Source: Pseudomonas orientalis
GTDB lineage: Bacteria > Pseudomonadota > Gammaproteobacteria > Pseudomonadales > Pseudomonadaceae
Direction of reading: 5' to 3'
NCBI RefSeq assembly: GCF_002934065.1
Contig: NZ_CP018049.1
Location: forward strand, 2,850,501 to 2,914,500
Length of the DNA stretch: 64,000 nucleotides
A program made the translations under genes and the position numbers. This document shows, in pieces, positions 1-8,572 of this stretch (positions are counted from its first letter, which is position 1; every line of letters starts with the position of its first letter). The notes below the pieces were generated by a model, which saw nothing but the letters and a program-made list of their open reading frames with translations, had not been told where the DNA came from and searched no databases.

Positions 1-1134
1 TACGTGAAGAACGGCACGCTGGATGGCTACGTCGGGTTCCAACGTGACAAGGATTACCCGTTTCTATCGGCAGGCGAGCGGGGCAGCTACTTCAAGCCGC
101 TGGAGGCCTATGCGCTCAAGACGCTGATCGCACGCGAACAGCAACAACTGGAAGCGTATTACCAACAGTTCGACGCCACATCATTGGGCCAAGGCAGCGA
201 CATTCGCGACGAGTCGAGGAGCCTCGACAATCTATTGCTTAATTTACCCGGCAATACGGCGCTGTCATGGGACGATTGGAAGGCACAGGTGGCGCGCCGA
301 AGCCTGGTCAATACCTATGTGTGGAATTCCGACGGTGGACTGTATTCGGAAGAAGAGCAGTTCAGTGCCGTGCGGGAGGACTCCGGGGCCGGTACGTACG
401 AGCAGGTTTCCAAAGACGGTTTCTACCTCGAGGCCAGCTTCAACGTCGGGCCGGCGGACTCGGTGGAAGTGCTGTTTGGAAGCCGTGTATCCACCAAGTC
501 GATGAAGAGTCGTCGTGAGGCCACGTCGTTCGGGCTTGCCGTCTCAATGCCAGGCGAAGGGTTCCTCAACAAGCGGGCGCCGGATTCGGTTCCAACGCCC
601 CCACCGGGCGAATACCCGGTTGCCTTCGACGATGCGGCATGCCCAGGCAAGGTCAATCAGTATCGCTTCATGTCCTTTTACCTGGCGCCCAGAAAGAAAA
701 ATTTCGAGGACTTTCATTCAATCGTCGACCAGAACTGGCTCAACCGGCAGGGCGCTTATGCCGGTTCCTACGATCCCGATGCATTCGCGCTCAAGCAAGC
801 TCTGGCGTATCCAAACCTGGTGTGGCGCGTGCTTCACCGTGTGACATACGTCAATCGGGTGCCATTGGCCTCCGATCCTGGCGAAGCCGAATCCCTTCCT
901 CCCGATATTCAGCGTCCCGATGCCCAGAGCATCGCGACCAATGCGCTGATGATCGACTCCGTGCCCCTGCAATCCAACGACCCCACACCGCTGGCCACCA
1001 TCAGCTCGGAGCTTGATGTGTTGCTGTCGCAGATGTCCCAAAACGCGCTCTATGGCGCCCTTGTTGTCAGCAACTACAAGGCGATCAAAAGCGATGCGAT
1101 GTACTACATGCAGAGTTACTACTCAATAGTGTAA
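1..1134 (+). CDS. Hypothetical protein, C-terminal part (cut by window edge)
   Basis: The reading frame is open from base 1, so the GTG at 4 is probably internal and this is the C-terminal part of a longer protein of at least 378 residues. I do not recognise the family. It is soluble-looking, rich in Tyr, Ser and Asp, with no membrane segment and no clear catalytic motif; a proline-rich patch (PTPPPGEYPV) lies near residue 200. The stop is 12 bp before the next gene, which has a good RBS (AGGGAG), so the two are probably in one operon with the Hint/peptidase gene and the Cys-rich gene. Its function should be read together with them; nothing in it alone allows an assignment. Confidence 0.7.
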   Translation, partial: YVKNGTLDGYVGFQRDKDYPFLSAGERGSYFKPLEAYALKTLIAREQQQLEAYYQQFDATSLGQGSDIRDESRSLDNLLLNLPGNTALSWDDWKAQVARRSLVNTYVWNSDGGLYSEEEQFSAVREDSGAGTYEQVSKDGFYLEASFNVGPADSVEVLFGSRVSTKSMKSRREATSFGLAVSMPGEGFLNKRAPDSVPTPPPGEYPVAFDDAACPGKVNQYRFMSFYLAPRKKNFEDFHSIVDQNWLNRQGAYAGSYDPDAFALKQALAYPNLVWRVLHRVTYVNRVPLASDPGEAESLPPDIQRPDAQSIATNALMIDSVPLQSNDPTPLATISSELDVLLSQMSQNALYGALVVSNYKAIKSDAMYYMQSYYSIV

Positions 1135-1146
1135 AGGGAGATACCT

Positions 1147-2586
1147 ATGTCGCTTCAACAGTGTGCTAACAACTACTGCGGCAACAACAAAAACATGATC
1201 GATGGCGATTGCCACGATCTTGATTATCAGGCGGGGAACAAAATTGTGCTGATTCCCCCTGGCACATCGACCCAATGCTGGTGCGTCTGCTCCTGTCTGG
1301 CAGTCGACACCCCCGTCGCGACGCCGACGGGCACCGTCAAAGTGCAGGATATCGTGGCTGACACCACCATCGTGCTCGCGGCCGGGATAGATCTGAGCTG
1401 GTCGGAGCAGGTGGTGGGACAGGCATCGTTCGCCACGCCTGGGTTGACCGAGCATACGCTGTATATCCAGTATTTACTGGCTGGAGAGCAGGCGCCCCGT
1501 GAGATTGTGGTGACCCGTGACCATCCGTTCCTCATCTACCCGGACAAACACCTGATCGTGGCTGAGTGCTTGCAGCTTACGGATCAGTTATATGACCAGG
1601 GCGGGCAGCCGGCTCAGGTTGTCGATATCCAATGGGGCAGCTACTCGGGGTCGTTCTATGAGTTTGCGACGTCGATGACGCCCCCTGACAACGACTACAC
1701 CAATCATCTGGTACTGACCAACGGTGTCGTTTCCGGGGATTTTGCCATACAGGTGTTCTCCGATCTGCCGGGCCCGACAACGGTCAATACGCGCCACGAG
1801 GTCGGGTCCGATGAATGGCAGGCCAATAACCCCGCACGTACCCAAGCGACTGTTCTGAGTGTCGGTAAACCAGCAGCGCAGGCATTGAACGCGATTACGC
1901 TTCGTACGGCTACCGGCCATGTCTTTACCCCGGCTCAGATCGTTGTGGCGCCGGATCACGCCGCTGATTTCCTGCCACCAAGCCAGGCATCTGCGTTGAA
2001 AAAGTTCGCTCCAAAGCACCCTATCGGCGACACCTACTACCATCAAATGGGCGATTATGTGCTCGACCAGTTCCGCTCGCTTTACCCTGATATCACATTC
2101 CACATCAGTTGGTATAACTCGATTGTCAACGCCCATTCCTACGTGACTGAAGGTGAAAAAACCATACTGCTCAATGGTGGCCTGCTGCGCATTGCCGGCT
2201 TTGAGTACGAGGGTATCTGCCTGGCGATTGCACACGAAGTAGGGCATTTATACGGCACACCTGACGGCTCGCCGCTCGGCGTCACCTGTGAGGGCGAGGC
2301 AGATTACTACGGGGCGAAGATTGCCTTGCGCAAGCTATGGTTCGGCGAGTTGTACGGCAATTTCATCACCAAATCGGTAGATCAGTTCAAGTTGCTTTAC
2401 TCGTTTATTCCGCAAGTTTCACCGGATCTGGACAAGGCAGGGCGGGCCTATCCGTCGAACGACTGTCGCCTCGACACCATCAGCGCCGCCATGGCCGGCC
2501 AGCCGATTCCCGCGTGTGCGGCGTGCGGTACCGTCGATTGGTCGACAATCACACCTGGCGGTCAAGGCACGGCGGTGCCCTCATGA
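1147..2586 (+). CDS. Hint-domain protein with C-terminal zinc-peptidase (HExxH) domain
   Basis: 479 residues. The N-terminus has a Cys-rich leader (Cys 6, 11, 22, 44, 46, 48, 50). From Cys50 there is a Hint (intein/hedgehog) fold signature: CLAVDTPVATPTGTVKVQDI, then the block-B TxxH motif in VVTRDHPFLIY, then NHLVLTNGVVSGDF where a canonical intein would end in HN. The C-terminal half carries AIAHEVGHLYG followed by CEGEADYYGA, the HExxH plus ExxxD arrangement of gluzincin (M48-like) peptidases. By family knowledge Hint domains cleave their own peptide bond after an N-S/N-O shift; the lack of the terminal His-Asn argues for cleavage rather than splicing. I infer a self-processing metallopeptidase. 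It follows the first ORF by 12 bp and overlaps the next gene by 4 bp. No signal peptide or membrane segment is evident. Confidence 0.8.
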   Translation: MSLQQCANNYCGNNKNMIDGDCHDLDYQAGNKIVLIPPGTSTQCWCVCSCLAVDTPVATPTGTVKVQDIVADTTIVLAAGIDLSWSEQVVGQASFATPGLTEHTLYIQYLLAGEQAPREIVVTRDHPFLIYPDKHLIVAECLQLTDQLYDQGGQPAQVVDIQWGSYSGSFYEFATSMTPPDNDYTNHLVLTNGVVSGDFAIQVFSDLPGPTTVNTRHEVGSDEWQANNPARTQATVLSVGKPAAQALNAITLRTATGHVFTPAQIVVAPDHAADFLPPSQASALKKFAPKHPIGDTYYHQMGDYVLDQFRSLYPDITFHISWYNSIVNAHSYVTEGEKTILLNGGLLRIAGFEYEGICLAIAHEVGHLYGTPDGSPLGVTCEGEADYYGAKIALRKLWFGELYGNFITKSVDQFKLLYSFIPQVSPDLDKAGRAYPSNDCRLDTISAAMAGQPIPACAACGTVDWSTITPGGQGTAVPS

Positions 2587-3095
2587 CCCCGGCGGTCACT
2601 GTCCAGACTACCAGCGATGCTTGCCAGGCCTTCGGAGCGTTTCTGGGCCTGGATGAAGCGGTGCAGCCGGTGGTACTCAGAGCCGCTCTGGCGGACCCCG
2701 TCTATGCGCGCAAATTGGTCGGCAGCAGGGGGTCAACCGAGACCATTCGTTACTTGCTCGAAAGAGCCCCGGCTGTCACGGATACGCCTGCGGAGTACTC
2801 TGATACAGAGCTGGTCGCGTCGGCGGTGAAAGCCATTGCCAGATGGGCCGCTGCCGGTCTCAAGCGCGTTGATGAAAAGGTGTACGCACGTCGCATCGCA
2901 GCCTGCCAGGCCTGTGAACACCTGCAGGCGCCGCCCAAACGTTTGATTTACGGCCTGCTCAGTAGCGATGATGGGCGCGTGTGTGGCTTGTGCGGATGCG
3001 TCGCGAGCAAAAAAGCGCTGCTGCCCACAGAGTCGTGCCCTGCCATGGACCTGGCAACCCCCGGGTTCACTCGCTGGGGAGAAAAAATGGGCTGA
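2583..3095 (+). CDS. Small Cys-rich protein, probable zinc ribbon
   Basis: 170 residues, starting at an ATG that overlaps the stop of the Hint/peptidase gene (ATGA), a sign of translational coupling. A longer in-frame ORF exists upstream from 2337 but lies inside the preceding gene, so I prefer the coupled start. The N-terminal two thirds are helical. The C-terminal third contains CQAC, CGLCGC and a final Cys-Pro, spaced like a treble-clef or zinc-ribbon site. No enzyme motif is seen. The strict coupling suggests a partner or substrate of the peptidase. The family is not recognised. A shared hairpin terminator lies 26 bp after the stop. Confidence 0.75.
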   Translation: MTPAVTVQTTSDACQAFGAFLGLDEAVQPVVLRAALADPVYARKLVGSRGSTETIRYLLERAPAVTDTPAEYSDTELVASAVKAIARWAAAGLKRVDEKVYARRIAACQACEHLQAPPKRLIYGLLSSDDGRVCGLCGCVASKKALLPTESCPAMDLATPGFTRWGEKMG

Positions 3096-3107
3096 GCGAG
3101 TTGGACA

Positions 3108-3458
3108 TCAGCACCCTGACAAAATGCGGAAGAGGCTACCCAGCTCTTCCGCATTTTTACTCGGCCGTCCGTCCGCCTGGACAGACAGAGTAGTACTCAG
3201 GGCGAAATGGGATCGCTGGCCGGAAAGGTTTTCTTCGATCGCCTCGTCGAGCTGGCTATCGCTGACTGCGCGGTCCAGCACCTTCACACTCGACTCGCAA
3301 TGGCATTCGGCATTCGGGCACGGCTGTCCGCCTGGATGCCGGTCGGCGCATGCCTGGCTGCAGTAGGCTTTACCGTCGCGTTGATGGTGGGCGGCGTCGC
3401 TCACCTGGCACATGCAGCCTGGGCAGGCGCATGGCAAATCCGGGGTGGCGTGGTTCAT
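3108..3458 (-). CDS. Pseudomonas-type metallothionein with frameshifted C-terminal tail
   Basis: 116 residues as read. The first ~75 match the bacterial metallothionein pattern of fluorescent pseudomonads: PCACPGCMCQ, KAYCSQACADRHPGG and CPNAECHC, giving nine Cys (10, 12, 15, 17, 33, 37, 47, 52, 54) plus His for a Zn/Cd cluster. After SQLDEAIEE the frame departs from the family. Dropping one A from the AAAA run (plus-strand T tract 3229-3232) gives EETFPASDPISP and a stop at 3197-3199, exactly the tail common in these and other small proteins. The natural product would be 86 residues. The metal-binding core is intact, so the protein probably still works with an aberrant tail. A GGAGG RBS precedes the ATG. 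Real mutation and homopolymer sequencing error are both possible. Confidence 0.85.
   Translation of the reverse strand: MNHATPDLPCACPGCMCQVSDAAHHQRDGKAYCSQACADRHPGGQPCPNAECHCESSVKVLDRAVSDSQLDEAIEENLSGQRSHFALSTTLSVQADGRPSKNAEELGSLFRILSGC
3121..3158. terminator. Bidirectional rho-independent terminator
   Basis: The arms ATGCGGAAGAG and CTCTTCCGCAT enclose a 9-base loop and are flanked by AAAA on the left and TTTTT on the right, so the hairpin works on both strands. It serves the plus-strand operon ending at 3095 and the minus-strand metallothionein. It sits inside the 3' extension of the metallothionein frame, as expected if that gene formerly ended at 3197. Confidence 0.85.
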
Positions 3459-3652
3459 GAGTCCTCCGATCGTCAGTCATGATTGAACAGTCCACACTTG
3501 GTTTGGATCAGCCAAAACCCGCGAGCTTTAAAAAAAACGCGGTGTGGGTGATGAACGGTGGATCTGCGTACGTGAGGCAAAAAAACGAACCCTGCGGGAT
3601 GTCGGCCGTCTATGTTGAAAAGAGCGTCTTCACCACATAGGAGGTTTTGCAG

Positions 3653-3883
3653 ATGAACGACTACCCAGGGGGCGACACCGATTCCGAAGCACGCAACCGC
3701 TCCATCGGCAACACCATAGGCCTGGCGGCGGACGAGGTCGAGTTGTGGGTCACCTCGGTGGAGGAGGACGGCAGCGGCATGGGCTATGTGCTGACGTTTT
3801 CCGCGCGCACGCCCAGCGAAGTCCTCGCCAAGGTCGAGGGGCTGGGCGCCGATCGCACGATCAACATCGGTCCGATAGACTGA
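3653..3883 (+). CDS. Small acidic hypothetical protein
   Basis: 76 residues. I chose the ATG at 3653 because a perfect AGGAGG (3639-3644) lies 8 bp upstream; the in-frame TTG at 3647 would be too close. The protein is acidic with no Cys, no signal peptide and no membrane segment; the sequence around VTSVEEDGSGMGYVLTFSA looks like a short beta-rich fold. The family is not recognised. It stands alone between the metallothionein and a LysR gene that ends 28 bp further on the other strand. The 190 bp before it hold an A8 run and no other gene that I can see. Confidence 0.7.
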   Translation: MNDYPGGDTDSEARNRSIGNTIGLAADEVELWVTSVEEDGSGMGYVLTFSARTPSEVLAKVEGLGADRTINIGPID

Positions 3884-3911
3884 GTTCGGCAATGCGGGAG
3901 CAGTGGCCTGG

Positions 3912-4811
3912 CTAACTGAGCCCCTGATCGGCAAAAACAGCGACGAGCCAATCCATGAACGCACGCACTTTGGGCGAACGGTATTTGCGGTCGGTGAGAA
4001 GCAGCGAGACCGGTTTGGAGATGCTGTGCAGATCCGGCAAAATCTCAATCAGTTCGCCCGACTCGATATGAGGCTGCAGCGAGGGACGCAAGCCTTGCAG
4101 GATACCCAACCCCGCCAAGCCGCAGCTGAGGAAGGCTTGGGAGTCATCGACAACGATGCCGCTTTTCAATGTCACCGTCAGGCTTTCACCCCCGGCTTGA
4201 AACCTCCAGGGCATGATTTGCTGGCGATGATCAATCAGGAAGTTGACCGCAAGGTGATCGGATAACGCTTCGAAGGTGGTGGGGGTGCCGTACTGTTGCA
4301 AGTAGGAGGGCGCGGCGCAGGTGACCATGGACACGGTGCCGATTCTTTTGGCAATCAGGCTCGACGAGTCAAGTTCGCCTAGTCGCACGGCACAGTCCAC
4401 GCCCTGCGCGATCAAGTCAACCTGGTGATCCGAGGACCCGAGAATCAACTCGATTTCCGGATACAGAGCCCGGAACGTTGGAAGGGAAGGGATGATGAAC
4501 GCCTTGGCGAGGGTCACCGGAACATCCACCCTGAGCTTTCCCCGGGCAGGTCGATCCGGTGAAAACCACGCCACCGTGTCAGACAGATCGGCCAGCAGTT
4601 GCTTGCATCGACCATAGAACTCCTCCCCTTCAGGCGTCACGTGGATCCTGCGGGTCGTGCGATGCAAAAGCTGGACGTTAAGTTCCTGTTCCAGATTCTG
4701 AATCGCTTTGGACAGCGCGGGCCGGTGAAGCCTCAGCGACTCGGCAGCGCGGGTATAGCTGCCTTGCTCAACCACCGCCACGTAGATTTCCATCGCCTCG
4801 ATCATGTTCAT
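3912..4811 (-). CDS. LysR-family transcriptional regulator
   Basis: 299 residues, the normal family length. The N-terminal winged helix-turn-helix is clear (AMEIYVAVVEQGSYTRAAES, RPALSKAIQNLEQ, LLHRTTRRIHVTPEG), followed by the periplasmic-binding-like effector domain (RGKLRVDVPVTLA, LGSSDHQVDLIAQGVDCAVRLGEL). It is divergent from the oxidoreductase at 4981, and the shared 169-bp region holds an inverted repeat typical of a LysR site. By the usual pattern of such divergons it controls the oxidoreductase and itself; the effector is unknown. Confidence 0.93.
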   Translation of the reverse strand: MNMIEAMEIYVAVVEQGSYTRAAESLRLHRPALSKAIQNLEQELNVQLLHRTTRRIHVTPEGEEFYGRCKQLLADLSDTVAWFSPDRPARGKLRVDVPVTLAKAFIIPSLPTFRALYPEIELILGSSDHQVDLIAQGVDCAVRLGELDSSSLIAKRIGTVSMVTCAAPSYLQQYGTPTTFEALSDHLAVNFLIDHRQQIMPWRFQAGGESLTVTLKSGIVVDDSQAFLSCGLAGLGILQGLRPSLQPHIESGELIEILPDLHSISKPVSLLLTDRKYRSPKVRAFMDWLVAVFADQGLS

Positions 4812-4849
4812 TGCCAGGCCTTTATTTAAACCGTTACGTGAGTGAGCTC

Positions 4850-4874
4850 GATTGTAATTGGATTGATAACAATC
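4850..4874. promoter_or_regulatory. Candidate LysR operator
   Basis: Inverted repeat GATTGT-N13-ACAATC midway between the divergent LysR gene and the oxidoreductase gene. Its place and symmetry fit a LysR recognition site. Binding is inferred only. Confidence 0.45.
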
Positions 4875-4980
4875 TTGTGCTTCAAGGGCGGTTTATCCAG
4901 CGCGCGTAGAAAGAAACAATGCCTCCAGCTTGGGCACAGCCGAATTTGTCGGCGCGCCCCTCATTGCTTGGAGTAAGAAT

Positions 4981-5991
4981 ATGAAAGCTTGGCTGCTGCA
5001 GGATTTTGGTCTTGAACATCTCAAACAGGGCGAGACCCAAACGCCCACCCCCAAGGCCGGAGAGCTGCTGGTCCGGGTCGGCGCGGTCTCCCTCAACTTT
5101 CGCGACAAGGCGATCGTGGACGGGATCTATGAGCCGCATAAGGTTCCCAAGCCGCTGATTCCTGTCAGCGACGCGGCGGGCACAGTCGTGGCAGTGGGCG
5201 AGGGCGTAAGCCGATTCGCAGTAGGCGACCGTGTCAACTCGCACCTGTACTCGCGCTGGATCGACGGCATGCCGGCCCACGACGAACCAGACTACTGCAT
5301 AGGCTCACCACTGACGGGTGGGCTGGCTGAATTCATGATCATCCATGAAGACAGCGCAGTGCGTGCCCCCGATGACATGAGTGACGAAGAAGCCTCGACC
5401 CTCCCCATCGCAGCCTTGACCGCATGGTACTCGCTGGTGGATTTCGGCCGGGTTGAAGCTGGCCAGACTGTACTTGTCCAGGGCACCGGTGGCGTGTCCA
5501 TCTTTGCCGCGCAAATCGCCATGGCCCTGGGTGCCAAGGTCATCGTCACCTCCAGCCGCGATGAAAACCTCGATGCGGTCATCAAGCTGGGCGCGATGGC
5601 TGGCGTCAACTACCGTAAAACACCTGACTGGGCGGCTGAAGTATTGAAACTCACCGACGGTATGGGCGTAGACCTGCTTCTGGAAGTCGCTGGCGGCGAA
5701 GGTATCAACGACTCCATCCAGGCAACCAAAGTGGGTGGCCGCATTGCCCAGATTGGCTTCCTGACCGGGCAAACGGCTAACCTGAACTTGATGCCGCTGA
5801 TCTTCCGCCAAACCACCCTGCGTGGCATTGCGGTGGCTCCACGTTCGTCATTCGACCGGATGAACGCGTTCCTGAACACCCATCACATCCGTCCGGTGAT
5901 CGACCACGTCTACCCCTTCGAACAGGCGCGTGAAGCTTATGAGCACCTGGCGCGCGGCCCTTTCGGCAAAGTCGTCATCAAGGTCAGCTAA
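4981..5991 (+). CDS. NAD(P)-dependent MDR-family alcohol dehydrogenase / quinone oxidoreductase
   Basis: 336 residues from the ATG at 4981, which has GGAG 8 bp upstream; a longer in-frame ORF from 4930 has no RBS. The N-terminal GroES-like domain (PKAGELLVRVGAVSLNFRDK, DAAGTVVAVGEGVSRFAVGDRV) is followed by the Rossmann domain with QGTGGVSIFAAQIAMALGA. The classical zinc-site GHE motif of alcohol dehydrogenases is not evident, so a zinc-free reductase of quinones or enones is as likely as an alcohol dehydrogenase. It is divergent from the LysR gene and probably its target. Substrate unknown. Confidence 0.88.
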   Translation: MKAWLLQDFGLEHLKQGETQTPTPKAGELLVRVGAVSLNFRDKAIVDGIYEPHKVPKPLIPVSDAAGTVVAVGEGVSRFAVGDRVNSHLYSRWIDGMPAHDEPDYCIGSPLTGGLAEFMIIHEDSAVRAPDDMSDEEASTLPIAALTAWYSLVDFGRVEAGQTVLVQGTGGVSIFAAQIAMALGAKVIVTSSRDENLDAVIKLGAMAGVNYRKTPDWAAEVLKLTDGMGVDLLLEVAGGEGINDSIQATKVGGRIAQIGFLTGQTANLNLMPLIFRQTTLRGIAVAPRSSFDRMNAFLNTHHIRPVIDHVYPFEQAREAYEHLARGPFGKVVIKVS

Positions 5992-6129
5992 GACATCGTC
6001 AACAGAGCGCTCATCATTGATCCTGATCAGGTGTCCTTGTTCACCCGCCCTGTAACCTCGGGCCTCCATCGAAGACCAGGGACGGTTCAACGAGCCTCCC
6101 TGGTCGCACCTCTCAGGGAAGAGTCAGCC

Positions 6130-7869
6130 ATGCGATCAGTCAAGATCCTTTTATTATCATCGGCCTTCAACGGTTTGACCCAACGGGCCTGGCTGGAGTT
6201 GCGCCAGGCGGGTCATGCCCCCAGTGTCGTGGTGTTTACGGATGACGCCTCGGTGTGTCGTCAGGTCGAGGACTCGGGCGCTGACCTGGTGATCTGCCCG
6301 TTTCTGAAGGACCGCGTGCCACAGCAACTGTGGAGCCACCCGCTGCGCCCGGTGGTGATCATCCATCCGGGCATTGTCGGCGACCGTGGTGCCAGTGCGC
6401 TGGACTGGGCCATCACCCGGCAGGTCGGGCGCTGGGGCGTCACGGCGCTGCAGGCGGTCGAGGAAATGGATGCCGGGCCGATCTGGTCGACCTGTGAGTT
6501 CGACATGCCCGCCGATGTGCGCAAATCCGAGTTGTACAATGGCCCGGTAAGTGACGCCGCGATGGTGTGCATCCGCGACGTGGTGGAAAAATTCGCCAAG
6601 GGCTTCGTTCCGGACCCTCTCGACTACACGCACGCCAGCGTTATCGGGCGTTTGCAGCCGAACATGACCCAGGCTGACCGCACCTTCAGTTGGTTCGATT
6701 GCGCAGCCTTCATCAAGCGCAGCATCGACGCCGCCGATGGCCAGCCCGGTGTGCTGGCAAGCCTCAAGGGCGGGCAGTATTACCTGTACGACGCGCACTT
6801 GGATCCACGCCAGGGCACGCCCGGAGAAATCCTTGCAATACAGGACGACGCCGTGCTGGTGGCTACCGGGGATCACAGCCTCTGGATCGGCTCGCTCAAG
6901 CGCAAGGCCCAGCCAGGGGAGGAGACCTTCAAGCGGCCGGCGCGGCATGTCCTGGCCGAGGACCTGGCCGGCGTTCCGGTGCTCGATAGTTCCATCGCCC
7001 ACCAGGCGTTCAATCCCCAGGCCTATCAACCGATTCGCTACCGGGAGTTCGGTCATGTCGGCGAACTCACGTTTGAGTTCTACAACGGCGCCATGAGCAC
7101 TGAACAATGCCAGCGGCTGGTCGCTGCGTTGCGCTGGGCCAAGGGGCGAGACACCCAGGTGCTGTTGATCAAGGGCGGTCGCGGCAGCTTTTCCAACGGC
7201 GTTCACCTTAATGTCATCCAGGCTGCCAAGGTGCCGGGGCTGGAAGCCTGGGCCAACATTCAAGCCATCGACGATGTCTGCCGGGAGCTGCTGACGGCCA
7301 GGCAACTGGTGATCAGTGGGTTGACCGGCAGTGCGGGCGCGGGCGGCGTCATGCTCGCGCTGGCGGCTGATATCGTATTGGCACGCGAAGGCGTCGTCCT
7401 GAACCCTCATTACAAAAGCATGGGGTTGTATGGCTCCGAATACTGGACCTACAGCCTGCCACGGGCCGTCGGCGCTGAAGTCGCGCACAGGCTCAGCGAA
7501 GAATGCCTGCCCGTCAGTGCCCTTCAGGCCCGGCAACACGGCATGGTCCAGGACATCGGACCGCGTTGCCCGCACGCATTCGGCCTATGGCTTTTGCAAC
7601 AGGCCAGCGACGCGCTGACCGATGAGCGATACCTGCACGCACGCACACGTAAAGCCACGCTGGATATCGAACAGGTTGAACGCTGCCGTGAACAGGAGCT
7701 GGCACAGATGCAGTTGGACATGGTGCAAGACCGCCAACAGTTTGCGCAAAAGTGCCGCAACTTCGTACTCAAGCGCAAAACCTGCCAGACGCCGCAGCGT
7801 CTGATCGCGGCCTGGGCGTTGAGGTTCGAGACGCCGTTGCCGGAAAGCCCGCAAGGGATGGCTGGATAA
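6130..7869 (+). CDS. hypX: HypX/HoxX-like protein (formyltransferase plus enoyl-CoA hydratase fusion)
   Basis: 579 residues from the ATG at 6130 (RBS AGGGAAGAG; the ORF is open further upstream without an RBS). The N-terminal half is a formyl-tetrahydrofolate-dependent transferase domain with IIHPGIVGDRGASALDWAI. The C-terminal half is a crotonase domain with GGRGSFSNGVHLNVIQ and LNPHYKSMGLYGSEYWTY, motifs specific to HypX. In hydrogen bacteria HypX makes carbon monoxide for the Fe(CN)2CO centre of oxygen-tolerant [NiFe] hydrogenase, by way of formyl-CoA. No hydrogenase or hyp gene lies in this window, so here it is an orphan and may do another one-carbon reaction. The kinase-like gene 51 bp downstream is probably cotranscribed. 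Confidence 0.88.
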   Translation: MRSVKILLLSSAFNGLTQRAWLELRQAGHAPSVVVFTDDASVCRQVEDSGADLVICPFLKDRVPQQLWSHPLRPVVIIHPGIVGDRGASALDWAITRQVGRWGVTALQAVEEMDAGPIWSTCEFDMPADVRKSELYNGPVSDAAMVCIRDVVEKFAKGFVPDPLDYTHASVIGRLQPNMTQADRTFSWFDCAAFIKRSIDAADGQPGVLASLKGGQYYLYDAHLDPRQGTPGEILAIQDDAVLVATGDHSLWIGSLKRKAQPGEETFKRPARHVLAEDLAGVPVLDSSIAHQAFNPQAYQPIRYREFGHVGELTFEFYNGAMSTEQCQRLVAALRWAKGRDTQVLLIKGGRGSFSNGVHLNVIQAAKVPGLEAWANIQAIDDVCRELLTARQLVISGLTGSAGAGGVMLALAADIVLAREGVVLNPHYKSMGLYGSEYWTYSLPRAVGAEVAHRLSEECLPVSALQARQHGMVQDIGPRCPHAFGLWLLQQASDALTDERYLHARTRKATLDIEQVERCREQELAQMQLDMVQDRQQFAQKCRNFVLKRKTCQTPQRLIAAWALRFETPLPESPQGMAG

Positions 7870-7920
7870 GCCAGTTGCGATGCTATGCTTGATGTTTCGG
7901 AACAGGATGGCGAGAGAGTG

Positions 7921-8538
7921 ATGAGTCGCCCGCTGTTCGTTTCACTGGACGGGCCCAAGGGCACCGGCAAGACTACCCTGCTGGAGAGCGTGACGGCAGC
8001 GCTGAGGGCCGATCATAAGAAGGTGATCCGGCTTTGTGAGAAAAACAGCGATCCCCACCGGGGTGAAACCATGGCGCTGGTCAACCGACTTGTCCGAAAT
8101 CCCAACCCTGCACTGGAGTGGGCAGTGTGTGAGCGGTTCGCGGACAGCCGTGCCTGGATTTCCCGGCACGTGCTGCCTGAACAGCCCTCTGACAGCATTA
8201 TTCTGATTGACCGCTGGTATCCGTCTGACGCGGCCTTTCGCCGGCTGATTCCGTTTGCGCAGATTCTGCAACTGAACATCGACCGTCACGTGCAAGTGCC
8301 GGACCTGCATGTCGGGGTCGTCACCGACGCGCAGACCTCATGGGCGAGAGCAGCGGCACGCCGGCGGGGACTCAACAGTACGGTGCTGCACACCCTGGAA
8401 GAACATGCCGCCTGCACCCAAGCGTTTGAACGAGCAGTTGCCGATCAGGGTTGGGTTTTATGCCGTAATGAAGGGTCGATCGAGGAGGCGACGAGGCGGG
8501 TAGTTTCCGAGATAAATAATGTGTTGGGTGGGCGCTAG
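7921..8538 (+). CDS. Thymidylate-kinase-like P-loop kinase
   Basis: 205 residues. The ATG at 7921 has GAGAG upstream; an in-frame ATG at 7885 gives a longer, less likely product. Walker A is GPKGTGKTT near the N-terminus, and LIDRWYPSDAAF replaces the DRY motif of dTMP kinases; an Arg-rich stretch (RAAARRRG) could be the lid. The length fits Tmk, but the divergence suggests a specialised kinase of unknown substrate rather than the housekeeping enzyme. It lies 51 bp after the HypX-like gene and converges on phzG, with a perfect hairpin between them that includes its stop codon. Confidence 0.78.
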   Translation: MSRPLFVSLDGPKGTGKTTLLESVTAALRADHKKVIRLCEKNSDPHRGETMALVNRLVRNPNPALEWAVCERFADSRAWISRHVLPEQPSDSIILIDRWYPSDAAFRRLIPFAQILQLNIDRHVQVPDLHVGVVTDAQTSWARAAARRRGLNSTVLHTLEEHAACTQAFERAVADQGWVLCRNEGSIEEATRRVVSEINNVLGGR

Positions 8539-8553
8539 TCCGGCGCCCACCCA
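8525..8553. terminator. Hairpin between convergent genes
   Basis: Perfect 11-bp arms TGGGTGGGCGC and GCGCCCACCCA with a 7-base loop, spanning the stop codon of the kinase gene. On the minus strand it is followed by a weak T-rich run (ATTATTTA), so it most plausibly ends the phz operon transcript. Confidence 0.6.
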
Positions 8554-8572
8554 GTGGCTGGGTCGAATCGAC

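Noticed and set aside
3473..4048. 191-residue open frame on the minus strand
   Set aside because: Overlaps a small gene with a perfect RBS and the end of the LysR gene; no family resemblance.
6157..7575. 472-residue open frame on the minus strand
   Set aside because: Antisense to the HypX-like gene, whose motifs are intact; shadow composition.
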